Position numbers and translations under genes: made by a program
Shown here: piece by piece, positions 1 through 8,189 of the stretch
Layout: every line of letters begins with the position of its first letter
Numbering within the stretch: the first letter of the stretch is position 1
Assembly (NCBI GenBank): GCA_040218875.1
Contig: JAVJQP010000100.1
Origin: Coleofasciculus sp937127375
GTDB lineage: Bacteria; Cyanobacteriota; Cyanobacteriia; Cyanobacteriales; Coleofasciculaceae
Direction: 5' to 3' (one strand)
DNA length: 64,000 nt
Notes under the pieces: model-generated
The model's input: the letters and a program-made list of their open reading frames with translations, nothing else
Database searches by the model: none
Told to the model about the DNA's origin: nothing

Positions 1-435
1 GGGATTAGGGTAGGTTTCATTTGTAGGGGCGGGTTTAGGGACAAACTTAACCCACAAACCAATAACCTTTCTGCAAAACCCGCCCTACCCCACCTCTCAC
101 TACCCCGACATTTTTGGCGTGCGATCGCGGTTGAGAATCCGGTGTTTTGTTATCCCCTTTGAGGTTGGGATTAGGGTAGGTTTCATTTGTAGGGGCGGGT
201 TTAGGGACAAACTTAACCCAGAAACCAATAACCTTTCTGCAAAACCCGCCCTGCCCCACCCTCTCACTACCCCGACATATTTGGCGTGCGATCGCGGTTG
301 AGAATCCGATAGATTTTGTTATCCCCTTTCAGGTTAGGATTAGGGCGGGTTTTGTTGTTAAATTTAAGGTAGGTTTCCTGATGTAATCCCTAAACCCGCC
401 CCTACATCCCCTGCCCCACCTCACCTTACCTCCTG
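1..435. repeat. Gene-free region: tandem ~166-bp intergenic repeat
   Basis: No credible gene lies here. The block at 1-166 is repeated almost exactly at 167-330, and a decayed third start follows (gttatcccctttcaggttagg, about 317 onward). Each unit carries an imperfect palindrome, GGGGCGGGTTTA ... AAACCCGCCC, plus one HIP1 octamer (GCGATCGC). The short open frames on both strands are by-products of the repeat. Confidence 0.8.
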
Positions 436-1746
436 TCACAGTAAACTCCGCGCCTTAATTTGTAAATAACGGTTAACCAACTGCTCACTAATCTGATTCG
501 CTGGTGCATCTAATACCAACACCCCTTTTTGTTTCAATTGGGCAAAAGCTACCCGACGCTGGGCAATTAAATCTAACGCAACCGCACGAGAGTATGTTGC
601 TTCTATATCCTGAGTCCGAGTGTGAGCAATAGTATCAACTTGGGGATCACGTAATGTCACACAAAAGGGTAAATAACGCGGCGTGAGGCGTCCCATGGCT
701 GATAAGAGTTCAGCCGAAGCGGTTACATCAACAATATCGGTAATCAAAACCACTAAAGCACGACGGGTTTGTTGATTCACTAATCGCGTCACCGCGCCAA
801 AATAATCCGGTTCTAATAATACAGGTTGAATTGGCGTCAATCGTTCTATTAATTTCGACAACTGATGCTGACCCCGTTCCGGTGGAATCCAACTGGTCAT
901 GTCTCGGTCAAATACACCAATTCCCACTCTATCGCCTCGATTTAAACCCGCCAAAGCCAGGGATAATGTCGCATTTAAACCCCAATCAAACCGCTTTAAT
1001 CCCTGCACCTGTGCCGTCATTAACCGCCCTCGGTCGAGTAAAATAATTAACGTTTGCTCCCTCTCTGGTTCCAATACCCGGATTAACGGACGCGAACGGC
1101 GGGCTGTGGCTTTCCAATCAATGAGCCGAGTATCATCGCCAACACCATATTCCCGGAGTTCTGCAAACTCGGTTCCTGCACCCAGGCGTCGCGCTCGGCG
1201 CATGGTTCCGGTATTTTCTAAAGTGAGGCGAATCGAAAGTTCTCGCAATCCCAGCAAATCTGGATACACCGCCACCGTCTGACTCGCGGGGATTGTCCAA
1301 TCCAGCCATGCTAATCCCCAGCGCCCCCGTTGTCGCACTTGAATATCTCCCCAGTGATACTCGCCGCGACTTTTGGGGTGAACGGTGTAGGTGAATTCCT
1401 GCGTGTGATTGGGTTCCAGTTGGGCTGAAACAGTGGGTGTAGAGATGTCAAACTCTAGCGGGTAGTGATCACGCAGGCGAATCTGGACAGATGACGATCG
1501 CGATCGCACCGATAGTACCACAGGATTATCCCGCCCGATGGATAATCGATGTAACGGATAGCGCGTCACCGTGACACGATGCGGTTTAACCCGTTGTCCA
1601 TCCCAAACCGCTAAACTCAGGACAATCGCATCAAATCCCAGAGTTCCCCAAATGCTGCTTGGCTGATTAAACACAACAGCCAGCAAAAGGGCGATTACCA
1701 TACCCAGTAGCAGCAGCCAATAAAGACGTTGTGACGGAATAATCAT
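436..1746 (-). CDS. DUF58 domain-containing membrane protein
   Basis: 436 residues. Two hydrophobic segments at the N-terminus (about residues 9-28 and 32-50) anchor it in the membrane. A beta-rich region follows, then the DUF58 signature at about 192-240, with GAGTEFAELREY and DWKATARR visible, leading into a VWA-like fold (LLDRGRLM). DUF58 proteins are regularly encoded beside MoxR AAA ATPases and are thought to act with them as a chaperone or assembly module; the substrate is unknown. It is the last gene of the DUF4129-DUF4350-MoxR-DUF58 series, 108 bp after moxR, with a GGGCGGGTTT palindrome in the spacer. Family assignment is secure, function is inferred from context. Confidence 0.9.
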   Translation of the reverse strand: MIIPSQRLYWLLLLGMVIALLLAVVFNQPSSIWGTLGFDAIVLSLAVWDGQRVKPHRVTVTRYPLHRLSIGRDNPVVLSVRSRSSSVQIRLRDHYPLEFDISTPTVSAQLEPNHTQEFTYTVHPKSRGEYHWGDIQVRQRGRWGLAWLDWTIPASQTVAVYPDLLGLRELSIRLTLENTGTMRRARRLGAGTEFAELREYGVGDDTRLIDWKATARRSRPLIRVLEPEREQTLIILLDRGRLMTAQVQGLKRFDWGLNATLSLALAGLNRGDRVGIGVFDRDMTSWIPPERGQHQLSKLIERLTPIQPVLLEPDYFGAVTRLVNQQTRRALVVLITDIVDVTASAELLSAMGRLTPRYLPFCVTLRDPQVDTIAHTRTQDIEATYSRAVALDLIAQRRVAFAQLKQKGVLVLDAPANQISEQLVNRYLQIKARSLL

Positions 1747-1753
1747 ATTAGTG

Positions 1754-1817
1754 TGTAGGGGCGGGTTTCACTATTATCGTTTCTTGCTTCACCCAGATGC
1801 AACTAAACCCGCCCTGA
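1754..1817. repeat. Palindromic GGGCGGGTTT/AAACCCGCCC intergenic repeat
   Basis: A spacer element with outer arms gtaggggcgggttt and aaacccgccctgac facing each other and a variable centre. The same arms recur in at least six other spacers within the first 12 kb. Confidence 0.75.
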
Positions 1818-1854
1818 CTAGGGTTTGAATTTTGATTATTCATAGCAATACCCA

Positions 1855-2805
1855 TCATCGCGGCACCGGAACTTGCTTCAATAACGACGCAATCACCCCA
1901 TCAACCATTAACCCATCCAACTGCGCCTCTGGTTTCAAAATCAGACGATGACGCAACAACGGCGGCGCAACCGCTTTCACATCATCCGGTGTCACATAAT
2001 TCCGCCCCGCCAACCAAGCATACGCCTTACTCGTTTGCAACCACGTCGCCGTCGCCCTGGGAGACGCCCCTAATGCTAAATCTGCATGGTTACGTGAACC
2101 TGCCACTAATGCTAATAAATAATCCAATATTTTCTCATCCACATCAACGGCTTGCACCGCTTTACGCCCATTCAGAATATGTCCTACCGTTGCCACAGGT
2201 TTGAGACGTTCCAAATCAAAGCGTTTAGCCCGAAATCCCTTCTGCACATTCAGCAACATTTGCTTTTCGGCAGCGGTATCCGGGTAATCTACCACCAGTT
2301 TAAATAAAAAGCGGTCTAACTGCGCTTCGGGTAATGGATAAGTCCCCTCAAATTCTAGGGGATTTTGAGTCGCAATCACCCAGAATAAGTCCGGTAAAGG
2401 CAAACTTTCCCCATCTAACGTTACCTGTTGTTCTTCCATCGCTTCTAATAGCGCAGCTTGGGTTTTGGGGGGTGTGCGGTTAATTTCATCCGCCAGCAAA
2501 ATCTCCGTAAAAACAGGTCCTTGCTTGAGACTAAAACTGCGGCTATTCAGGTCAAAAATATTGGTTCCGAGAATATCCGAAGGCAAAATATCAGGGGTAA
2601 GCTGAATTCGGCGAAAATCGGCTTGGATTAATTTTGCCATCACTTTTACGAGTAATGTTTTTCCAGTTCCCGGTACACCTTCGATAATGACATGACCCCC
2701 ACTCAGTAGGGCGACAAGTAACTGTTGTACAACAGTCGATTGACCCAAAACAACTTTGCCCAGGGTTTGGCTGATGCGATTAAAGATGGTGTTGTCATTT
2801 GTCAT
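1855..2805 (-). CDS. MoxR-family AAA ATPase
   Basis: 316 residues, the normal length for MoxR ATPases. Walker A is GVPGTGKT at residues 43-50 and Walker B is LLADEINR with the acidic pair at 106-107. The sensor region (ATQNPLEFEGTYPLPEAQLDRF) is typical of the AAA_3 family. MoxR proteins are cytoplasmic ATPases thought to remodel or activate partner proteins, usually the VWA/DUF58 protein encoded next door. It lies between the DUF4350 gene upstream and the DUF58 gene downstream, all on the minus strand, consistent with one operon. The 170-bp spacer upstream contains short agggaacagg repeats and a palindromic element, so an internal promoter is possible. Confidence 0.94.
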   Translation of the reverse strand: MTNDNTIFNRISQTLGKVVLGQSTVVQQLLVALLSGGHVIIEGVPGTGKTLLVKVMAKLIQADFRRIQLTPDILPSDILGTNIFDLNSRSFSLKQGPVFTEILLADEINRTPPKTQAALLEAMEEQQVTLDGESLPLPDLFWVIATQNPLEFEGTYPLPEAQLDRFLFKLVVDYPDTAAEKQMLLNVQKGFRAKRFDLERLKPVATVGHILNGRKAVQAVDVDEKILDYLLALVAGSRNHADLALGASPRATATWLQTSKAYAWLAGRNYVTPDDVKAVAPPLLRHRLILKPEAQLDGLMVDGVIASLLKQVPVPR

Positions 2806-2892
2806 GTTTCAGGGAATAAGGAACAGGGAACACCTCGACTTCGCTCGGTGTGTCACAGGGAATAGGGAACAGGGAATTCTAGAGTTCATAAT

Positions 2893-2961
2893 TGGGTCGG
2901 GGCGGGTTTAGTTAAGTTAGTGCTTTGAGTCGGTACGTTATCGGCAAAACCCGCCCCGACA
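2893..2961. repeat. Palindromic GGGCGGGTTT/AAACCCGCCC intergenic repeat
   Basis: Between the DUF4350 and MoxR genes. Arms gtcggggcgggtttag and caaaacccgccccgac are nearly perfect inverted copies around about 40 bp of variable sequence. It belongs to the family described at 1754-1817. Confidence 0.75.
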
Positions 2962-2974
2962 AAGTCAAAACTTT

Positions 2975-4093
2975 TTATAATTGTGACCATTTTCTTAACC
3001 AGTTTAGCAAGTCGGATTCACTCAAACGGCGTTTGTTAGAGGAGACTTGCAGCAGTTGTTCTAACTCTTTGGCGGGACGCCCCGTTTGCCTTGCCCAAGC
3101 CGCTATAAGGGATTGATGGTTGAGGGGAGTCTCTCCTAATCCTAAGTCTTTCTGGAGTTGTCGCTGTTCTGCTTTGCCAACCCTATCTACGATAAAGTCA
3201 TGACTCCCCGCTTTGAGTAAGACACCAGCTAGCGCCCGAATGTACGCTTCACTATTATCCACCACTGGGGCGGATAGGGTGACAGGTTGTCCAAAACGAC
3301 GATTAGCCGCCCAAATTGCCACGAGTAGGATAACAATGCCTTGGATTAGCAGGGGAAATAAGGGGGTTTTGATTAAATAACTGATTGCATTTTCGCCAAC
3401 TTCGCGTTCTATTGCTTCTTTGTCTTTGTAACCATGAATGTATTCATCGACCCATAGTTGATTGGCGTTAGCAGATGAGTTAATCGTTTCATGTCTAATT
3501 TTATCGCCTAGGTTTTCCTGGGTTACCAGTTTAGCTAAGAGTTCATAATTGGCTGGAAAATCTTGATACGCATTGGCAGCGAAATGGGGAGTGGTGACGA
3601 AAACAACCTGTCCTTTTCCGCGTTGCTGTTGCCATATAATCGCGCCAAATTCATCACCGAAAATGGTGTCATTGCTGGACTTATGTCGCCGCCTGGTGTC
3701 AATCTTAACGTTGCCAACTGGACTATCTTGTCGGGTGCTAAATGCGGCTTCGGTTACGGGTTGGTGAACACCTACGATAACTAGGGTATTACCCTTTTTA
3801 ACCCAGTCTCTCTCTTGAGTATCTAATTGATTTGGAACTAAACGGCTGTGAACGCGCAACAAGGTGACATCTTGGCGATCGCCGAATCCACTCAAGGGTT
3901 TTTGCCAGCGCTGGAGGGGAGTTCCCCGTTCTGCCATAAATGTATACCAAGCCCCGTAGCCATCGGGGGCGCGGTTATAGGTTGAGCCACTATTGAGTTT
4001 ATTGCTAGCTGGTGCCGCGACTAGGGTAATCAGAATCAGAACCGCGATCGCGATCGCACTCAATACCCCTAACCGTCGTTTGGAAACCTTCAT
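2975..4093 (-). CDS. DUF4350 domain-containing membrane protein
   Basis: About 372 residues from the ATG at 4093. I chose this start over an upstream one at 4129 because the preceding DUF4129 gene stops at exactly this point (TGATG overlap), implying translational coupling. There is an N-terminal membrane segment (VLSAIAIAVLILITLVA), then the DUF4350 region with NRAPDGYGAWYTFMAERG and a GATase-like fold. A second membrane segment sits near residues 250-265 (LLIQGIVILLVAIWA). In other genomes this family sits in DUF4129/MoxR/DUF58 operons; the molecular function is unknown. Confidence 0.87.
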   Translation of the reverse strand: MKVSKRRLGVLSAIAIAVLILITLVAAPASNKLNSGSTYNRAPDGYGAWYTFMAERGTPLQRWQKPLSGFGDRQDVTLLRVHSRLVPNQLDTQERDWVKKGNTLVIVGVHQPVTEAAFSTRQDSPVGNVKIDTRRRHKSSNDTIFGDEFGAIIWQQQRGKGQVVFVTTPHFAANAYQDFPANYELLAKLVTQENLGDKIRHETINSSANANQLWVDEYIHGYKDKEAIEREVGENAISYLIKTPLFPLLIQGIVILLVAIWAANRRFGQPVTLSAPVVDNSEAYIRALAGVLLKAGSHDFIVDRVGKAEQRQLQKDLGLGETPLNHQSLIAAWARQTGRPAKELEQLLQVSSNKRRLSESDLLNWLRKWSQL

Positions 4094-4710
4094 CACCCTT
4101 GATTGATTTGTTGATAGGCTTGCTGACACTCCTCAAACAGCGATCGCGAGGCTGGAGTCTGACTGAAACAAAGCTGTTGATGAGTCATCAGCAAGCGTTG
4201 ATAGGCTCTTTTGTGAGGGAACTGTTGGACTAAATGCAGATATTCCCCATCCGTGCGACTGGGTTGTTGGGGAACATGTCCACTATCATGTAACTGTTGT
4301 AGCATAGCTCGATACAGGCACAAGCAGGCGTCACGATAGTTACCTTGAGTTTGGGCGTTGTGCGATCGCGCCAACCAATCAGCAACGGATAAGGTTCTAT
4401 CTGGCGTGGTTGTAAGTTTCTCAGATTGCTGATCCAGTTGGTTTCTCCACGAATAAACATAAGGAGAAAACCGTCGCATGAGTTGTAGAACAATCCAGCA
4501 TACCAGCAAAGCAATCAGTACCCAAAAGATTACCCTAGCAATAAAGAACAGAACTGGCGAACTTAACCAAGCGGGTAAAGACCAACCGGAACCCCCTGGA
4601 AAATCCGGAGAAAATCGGGATAATTGGAGTTCCCACCATTCTCCCACTTGTTTTTGCCACTGCTGAAACTGCCAAGCCCAATTACTTTTCTCGTAAGATC
4701 CGGTAGACAT
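4093..4710 (-). CDS. DUF4129 domain-containing membrane protein
   Basis: About 205 residues from the ATG at 4710; a longer frame to 4770 would need a TTG start. It has a central membrane span (VLFFIARVIFWVLIALLVCWIVL) and a C-terminal cytoplasmic DUF4129 helical domain with CLCLYRAMLQQLHDSG, RTDGEYLHLVQ and FEECQQAYQQI. It is the first gene of a four-gene minus-strand operon and overlaps the next gene by one base. The set resembles MoxR/DUF58 modules, sometimes linked to transglutaminase-like proteins; the role is inferred. Confidence 0.86.
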   Translation of the reverse strand: MSTGSYEKSNWAWQFQQWQKQVGEWWELQLSRFSPDFPGGSGWSLPAWLSSPVLFFIARVIFWVLIALLVCWIVLQLMRRFSPYVYSWRNQLDQQSEKLTTTPDRTLSVADWLARSHNAQTQGNYRDACLCLYRAMLQQLHDSGHVPQQPSRTDGEYLHLVQQFPHKRAYQRLLMTHQQLCFSQTPASRSLFEECQQAYQQINQG

Positions 4711-4959
4711 GGTTTGTGAAATCCTGCCCAGGCTAACTCTGTGAGTATAACGCGGACTTACCCATATCAAGCAGATCCCTAACCAAAAAAAAGTGGATAA
4801 AAGGCAAAATTGACGCTAAATTTTTATCCCGAAGTGTAGTTATTTGTCTGAAATCAAATCCACCGAAACCGTCATTATTTCCTTCTACCTTGCAACTCTT
4901 CACTTTACCTTATACCCTGGAGCCTTCTGCCATCTGCCTTATCTTCACCAAAGTGTCAG

Positions 4960-5105
4960 TAAGCTGTTCGGCATTTAAACCTTAATGTCAATAATGGCTC
5001 TCATCCTTGCCGTAGTGCGAGCATCTTGCTCGCTATATTGAGCATCTTGCTCGCTATATTGAGCATCTTGCTCGCTACCCATTCCCAATTTAAATGCATG
5101 ACAGG
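4960..5105. mobile_element. MITE-like element, TAAGCTGTTCGGCATTTAAA family, copy 1
   Basis: The left end taagctgttcggcatttaaa and right end tttaaatgcatgacag are imperfect inverted repeats. The interior contains three tandem copies of a 21-bp unit based on gagcatcttgctcgctatatt. It has no coding capacity. Related copies lie at 15968-16119 and 25749-25876, with a left-end fragment at 25699-25748. It fills most of the 430-bp spacer between the DUF4129 gene and the coiled-coil protein gene. Confidence 0.78.
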
Positions 5106-5138
5106 ACGTATAGCTAAAAAAAGGGGGGGTATTGACTA

Positions 5139-6056
5139 TTAAATTACTGCCTGGGGGTGTTGAGACCAAGACTGAATCACCTTGAGTGATGTTGAATGGT
5201 GCGGTTGGGTTGCATGTCCCTGAGACTTAGACGTTTTTTGAGCCGCCTGTAGTTCGGCTTGCATGACAATCATCTGAGACATGATGTTTTGCAGTTGCAC
5301 CTGAAGTTGCTCAACCTCAGAGGTGCTAGCTGGGGTAACAGTTGATGCAGAGGGAACCGATGTTTTGGGTTGATAACCCAGGAAGCTTTGAGCCGAGGCA
5401 AATTTCGCTGACGCTGTTTGGCTGCTAACGGGATGAGCAGTAGCGAGTTGGGTATCAAAGGGTTGTGTGGTGATGGTGAACGGAACACTCATCGGCTGTT
5501 CCTCAGATGTCACCACAGTAGGTGTTAGTGCAGGTTGCGGTTTAACAGTTTCTTCGACTAGAGGTTCAGCTTCATTTTCAGAAGGTGGAACAATTTCCGG
5601 TTCTGGTTTAACGGTTTCTTCAACCAGGGGTTGATCTTCGTTCTCAGAAAGCAGACCTGATTCTTGTTCGCCTTCTTTCTCTAAAAAATTATTGAGTCCA
5701 GCCGCTGCGAGTCGAGATTTAGACAGTTTCAGTTCTTCTAAAAGTTGTTCCTTTTCTTGAAGATTTCGCTCTAAATCCGAAAGCTGTTCTTCAGCTTGGG
5801 CAGATTTCTTCGACGATTGTCGCCACCCGGATACCGCGATTGTGGCGATTCCTGTCCCTACCCCTAAAACACTAGCCAATCCTAGGTAGGGCATCGCAAC
5901 ATCTCGGAGTTTTCCATGATGTACAGGCTCTTCTTGCAGTTGGATTGTGACCTCTTGATCTCCGAAGAACGCTAAAGGTAAAGTCAAAGCTGAGAAGATG
6001 GCGGTTGAAAGAATTATCGGCGTAAAGAGAAATTTTTTTAAAGGAGAGCCAGTCAT
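5139..6056 (-). CDS. Coiled-coil membrane protein of unknown function
   Basis: 305 residues. Two hydrophobic stretches lie near the N-terminus (about 9-30, FLFTPIILSTAIFSALTLPLAFF, and about 53-72, YLGLASVLGVGTGIATIAVSGW). A charged coiled coil follows at about 78-115 (LSDLERNLQEKEQLLEELKLSKSRL). The middle is acidic and low in complexity and contains an imperfect repeat of PPSENEAEPLVEETVKPQP type. A second helical stretch near the end (EVEQLQVQLQNIMSQMIVMQAELQAAQ) probably also coils. I do not recognise a catalytic domain; the layout suggests a membrane-anchored scaffold. It stands alone, next to a MITE. Confidence 0.75.
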   Translation of the reverse strand: MTGSPLKKFLFTPIILSTAIFSALTLPLAFFGDQEVTIQLQEEPVHHGKLRDVAMPYLGLASVLGVGTGIATIAVSGWRQSSKKSAQAEEQLSDLERNLQEKEQLLEELKLSKSRLAAAGLNNFLEKEGEQESGLLSENEDQPLVEETVKPEPEIVPPSENEAEPLVEETVKPQPALTPTVVTSEEQPMSVPFTITTQPFDTQLATAHPVSSQTASAKFASAQSFLGYQPKTSVPSASTVTPASTSEVEQLQVQLQNIMSQMIVMQAELQAAQKTSKSQGHATQPHHSTSLKVIQSWSQHPQAVI

Positions 6057-6291
6057 GATTAATAATTCCTAGTGACAATTTCCAGTATCAGTTGTGCGAA
6101 ACAAGGCGTCTTTCTCAAATTTCACCAAATTGCAAATTGCCGATGCTGATTCAGCCAGTTGGCAGGAGAGATTGCTTGGGTGTGAACCGACTTGCCTTAG
6201 CTTATTTACCAGATTAGCGAATGATCCATCAAGTCCAGATAAAGTCCTAGAAAAACCCAGTGAAGTTCTGATGAACTTTTATTAACTTGTT

Positions 6292-6404
6292 ATTGGTCAT
6301 TGGTCATTGGTCATTGGTCATTGGTCATTGGTCATTGGTCATTGGTCATTGGTCATTGGTCATTGGTCATTGGTCATTGGTCATTGGTCATTGGTCATTG
6401 GTCA
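6292..6404. repeat. Heptanucleotide tandem repeat (ATTGGTC)16
   Basis: About 16 perfect head-to-tail copies of attggtc. Because 7 is not a multiple of 3, all frames read the same low-complexity peptide (VIGHWSL), which is not a gene. Such short tandemly repeated heptamers are known from filamentous cyanobacteria. It lies in the gene-free stretch 6057-6548, immediately before a GGGCGGGTTT palindrome (6405-6467) and a GACGTGCCATGGCACGTC palindrome (6496-6517). Confidence 0.95.
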
Positions 6405-6467
6405 AGTCGGGGCGGGTTTAGTTACATCTGGGTGTAACCGAAAAGATAGTTGTGAAACCCGCCCCTA
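6405..6467. repeat. Palindromic GGGCGGGTTT/AAACCCGCCC intergenic repeat
   Basis: Arms gtcggggcgggtttag and gaaacccgcccctac in inverted orientation, abutting the heptamer tract. Same family as at 1754-1817. Confidence 0.75.
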
Positions 6468-6548
6468 CAACTTTCAAAACTCTCCCCCATCTCCCAGACG
6501 TGCCATGGCACGTCTCTACATTGTTCCCCAGCTCCCCCAGCTTTTTGC

Positions 6549-6980
6549 CTAAACGCCAATATCTTCATTCCAGAGTTTGGGATGCTGTTGAATAAAGTCG
6601 CTCATCATCTGCTGACACTCCTCCAGATTCAAATCCACAACCTCAACGCCATGGGATTCCATAAATTTCCTAGCACCAGCAAAGGTTTTCGACTCGCCAG
6701 CAATCACTTTTTTAATCCCAAATTGCACCACAGCCCCGGCGCAGAGGTAGCACGGCATTAATGTAGAGTAAAGGATTGTGTCAGTGTAGTTGCCGATTCT
6801 GCCAGCATGACGCAGGCAATCAATCTCGGCGTGGGTGACAGGATCATTATCTTGAACGCGCTTATTATACCCCTGACCAATAATCTGACCCTTTTTGACT
6901 AAAACTGAACCAATGGGAATTCCCCCTTCCCGGAGTCCCTGCTTGGCTTGAGCGATCGCGGCTGCCATAAACTCATCCAT
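6549..6980 (-). CDS. Cytosine deaminase-like nucleoside deaminase (fungal type)
   Basis: 143 residues, a single CDA-fold domain. The zinc site is complete: H50-A-E52 and P-C77-x-x-C80. From memory the sequence follows fungal cytosine deaminase along its whole length: an EGG(I/V)PIG start, HAE(I) with the glutamate proton shuttle, (T/S)LMPCYLC, and a C-terminal FI..HP.LW.EDIG tail that closes the active site in yeast Fcy1. That points to free cytosine to uracil, a pyrimidine salvage step in the cytosol, rather than tRNA adenosine or guanine deamination. It is a single gene with no partner nearby. The family is firm; the substrate is a strong inference. Confidence 0.87.
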   Translation of the reverse strand: MDEFMAAAIAQAKQGLREGGIPIGSVLVKKGQIIGQGYNKRVQDNDPVTHAEIDCLRHAGRIGNYTDTILYSTLMPCYLCAGAVVQFGIKKVIAGESKTFAGARKFMESHGVEVVDLNLEECQQMMSDFIQQHPKLWNEDIGV

Positions 6981-7216
6981 AGTCTTGCTATCCTAGAATT
7001 CCCCAAATTTCTCTAGATTAGTACGTTTCCAGAATTTTCTCCGGATCGGATTATCGGAATTGGGGAGATGCAGACATACTTTCTGAACCGCTATGACCGA
7101 TTTCACAAAAGGAACAAACGGGTGGTAGGGATGTCAACCCCTAGTGCATCGGTTCAGTCATCGGTCATGATCAGAGTTGAGTTAATTAACATTTCATCAC
7201 CAATTGGGAGTCAACA

Positions 7217-8140
7217 ATGAAATACGGAATTGATATCGGACATAACTGCCCTCCAGATACTGGTGCTAGCAACATCAGGAAAGAAGATGATATGACTAAG
7301 GCGGTGGGGACAAGAGTGATCTCGAAGCTTAAAGCCCTGGGTCATCAAGTCGTAGATTGTACCCCGAGTCGCGCTTGGAGTGTGAGCAATTCCCTGCAAC
7401 AACGGTGTAATACAGCGAATAACAATCGTGTCGATCAATTTATATCCATCCATTTTAATGCCTTTAACGGCAAAGCTAAAGGTACAGAAGTCTTTGCCGT
7501 CAGCAATACGGGGAAGGATATGGCTAAACCTGTTTTAGATAATATTGTTGAGTTAGGATACTTCAATCGCGGGATTAAAGATGGTTCCCATTTGTACGTC
7601 CTCCGAAATACAGCCATGCCAGCGATTTTAGTTGAGTGCTGTTTCTGCGATAATCAAGAGGACATGGATCGCTACGATGCCGAAGTCGTGGCAAATGCAA
7701 TTGTCAAAGGATTAACTGGACAAACCGCATCACCGACGATTCCCCTTTCTCAAAATCCAATTGTTGACCTTCAAAAAGCCTTAAATCGGCTAAAAATCAG
7801 AAGTCCCAAAGGTACACCATTAAAAGAAGATGGTTCCAACGAAGCGGATACCACAGCAGCACTCAAAACCTTTCAGGCGATCGTTGGTGTTACACCCACA
7901 GGTACTGCCGATGCTACAACCTGGCAAATCATTAATCAAATCTTAGCCATGCCAGTTTTGCGGGAAAACCATGCCACAGGGGCTGTGGTCAAATATCTGC
8001 AACGTCGTGTCGGGGCGACACCCGATGGAATCTATGGTTCAGGAACAGCCGCCGCCGTTAAACGGTTCCAACAGCAACAAGGGATCACGGCTGATGGTAT
8101 TATTGGTGCCCAAAGTTGGAGCAAAATACTGGCTGATTAG
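7217..8140 (+). CDS. N-acetylmuramoyl-L-alanine amidase with two peptidoglycan-binding domains
   Basis: 307 residues. An amidase_3 domain (about 1-170) has the zinc and catalytic residues visible: H9 (DIGHN), E23, H79 (SIHFNAF) and E140 (LVECCF). Two PG_binding_1 domains follow at about 178-235 (VDLQKALNRL ... FQAIVGVTPTGTADATTW) and about 245-306 (VKYLQRRVGATPDGIYGSGT...). It should cleave the amide between muramic acid and the stem peptide. No signal peptide is evident, which fits a lysin-like or non-classically exported enzyme. A GGAG ribosome-binding site stands 7 nt before the ATG. It converges on the kinase gene, and the two share a hairpin terminator. Confidence 0.92.
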   Translation: MKYGIDIGHNCPPDTGASNIRKEDDMTKAVGTRVISKLKALGHQVVDCTPSRAWSVSNSLQQRCNTANNNRVDQFISIHFNAFNGKAKGTEVFAVSNTGKDMAKPVLDNIVELGYFNRGIKDGSHLYVLRNTAMPAILVECCFCDNQEDMDRYDAEVVANAIVKGLTGQTASPTIPLSQNPIVDLQKALNRLKIRSPKGTPLKEDGSNEADTTAALKTFQAIVGVTPTGTADATTWQIINQILAMPVLRENHATGAVVKYLQRRVGATPDGIYGSGTAAAVKRFQQQQGITADGIIGAQSWSKILAD

Positions 8141-8162
8141 GTGTTTATAGCAACCGCCGAGG

Positions 8163-8189
8163 GTAGGGGTTTGGTTACCAAACCCCTAC
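8163..8189. terminator. Shared bidirectional hairpin terminator
   Basis: A perfect inverted repeat gtaggggtttg ... caaacccctac with a 5-nt loop, lying exactly between the 3' ends of the convergent amidase (+) and kinase (-) genes. Confidence 0.7.

Noticed and set aside
899..1282. 127-residue plus-strand frame
   Set aside because: Antisense of the DUF58 gene, which has strong family motifs in its own frame.
5020..5085. Possible short CRISPR array (three 21-bp repeats)
   Set aside because: Units are directly adjacent without spacers and lie inside a MITE-like element.
6307..6552. 81-residue frame with repeated VIGHWSL
   Set aside because: Pure translation of the heptamer repeat; all frames read the same peptide and no start signal is present.
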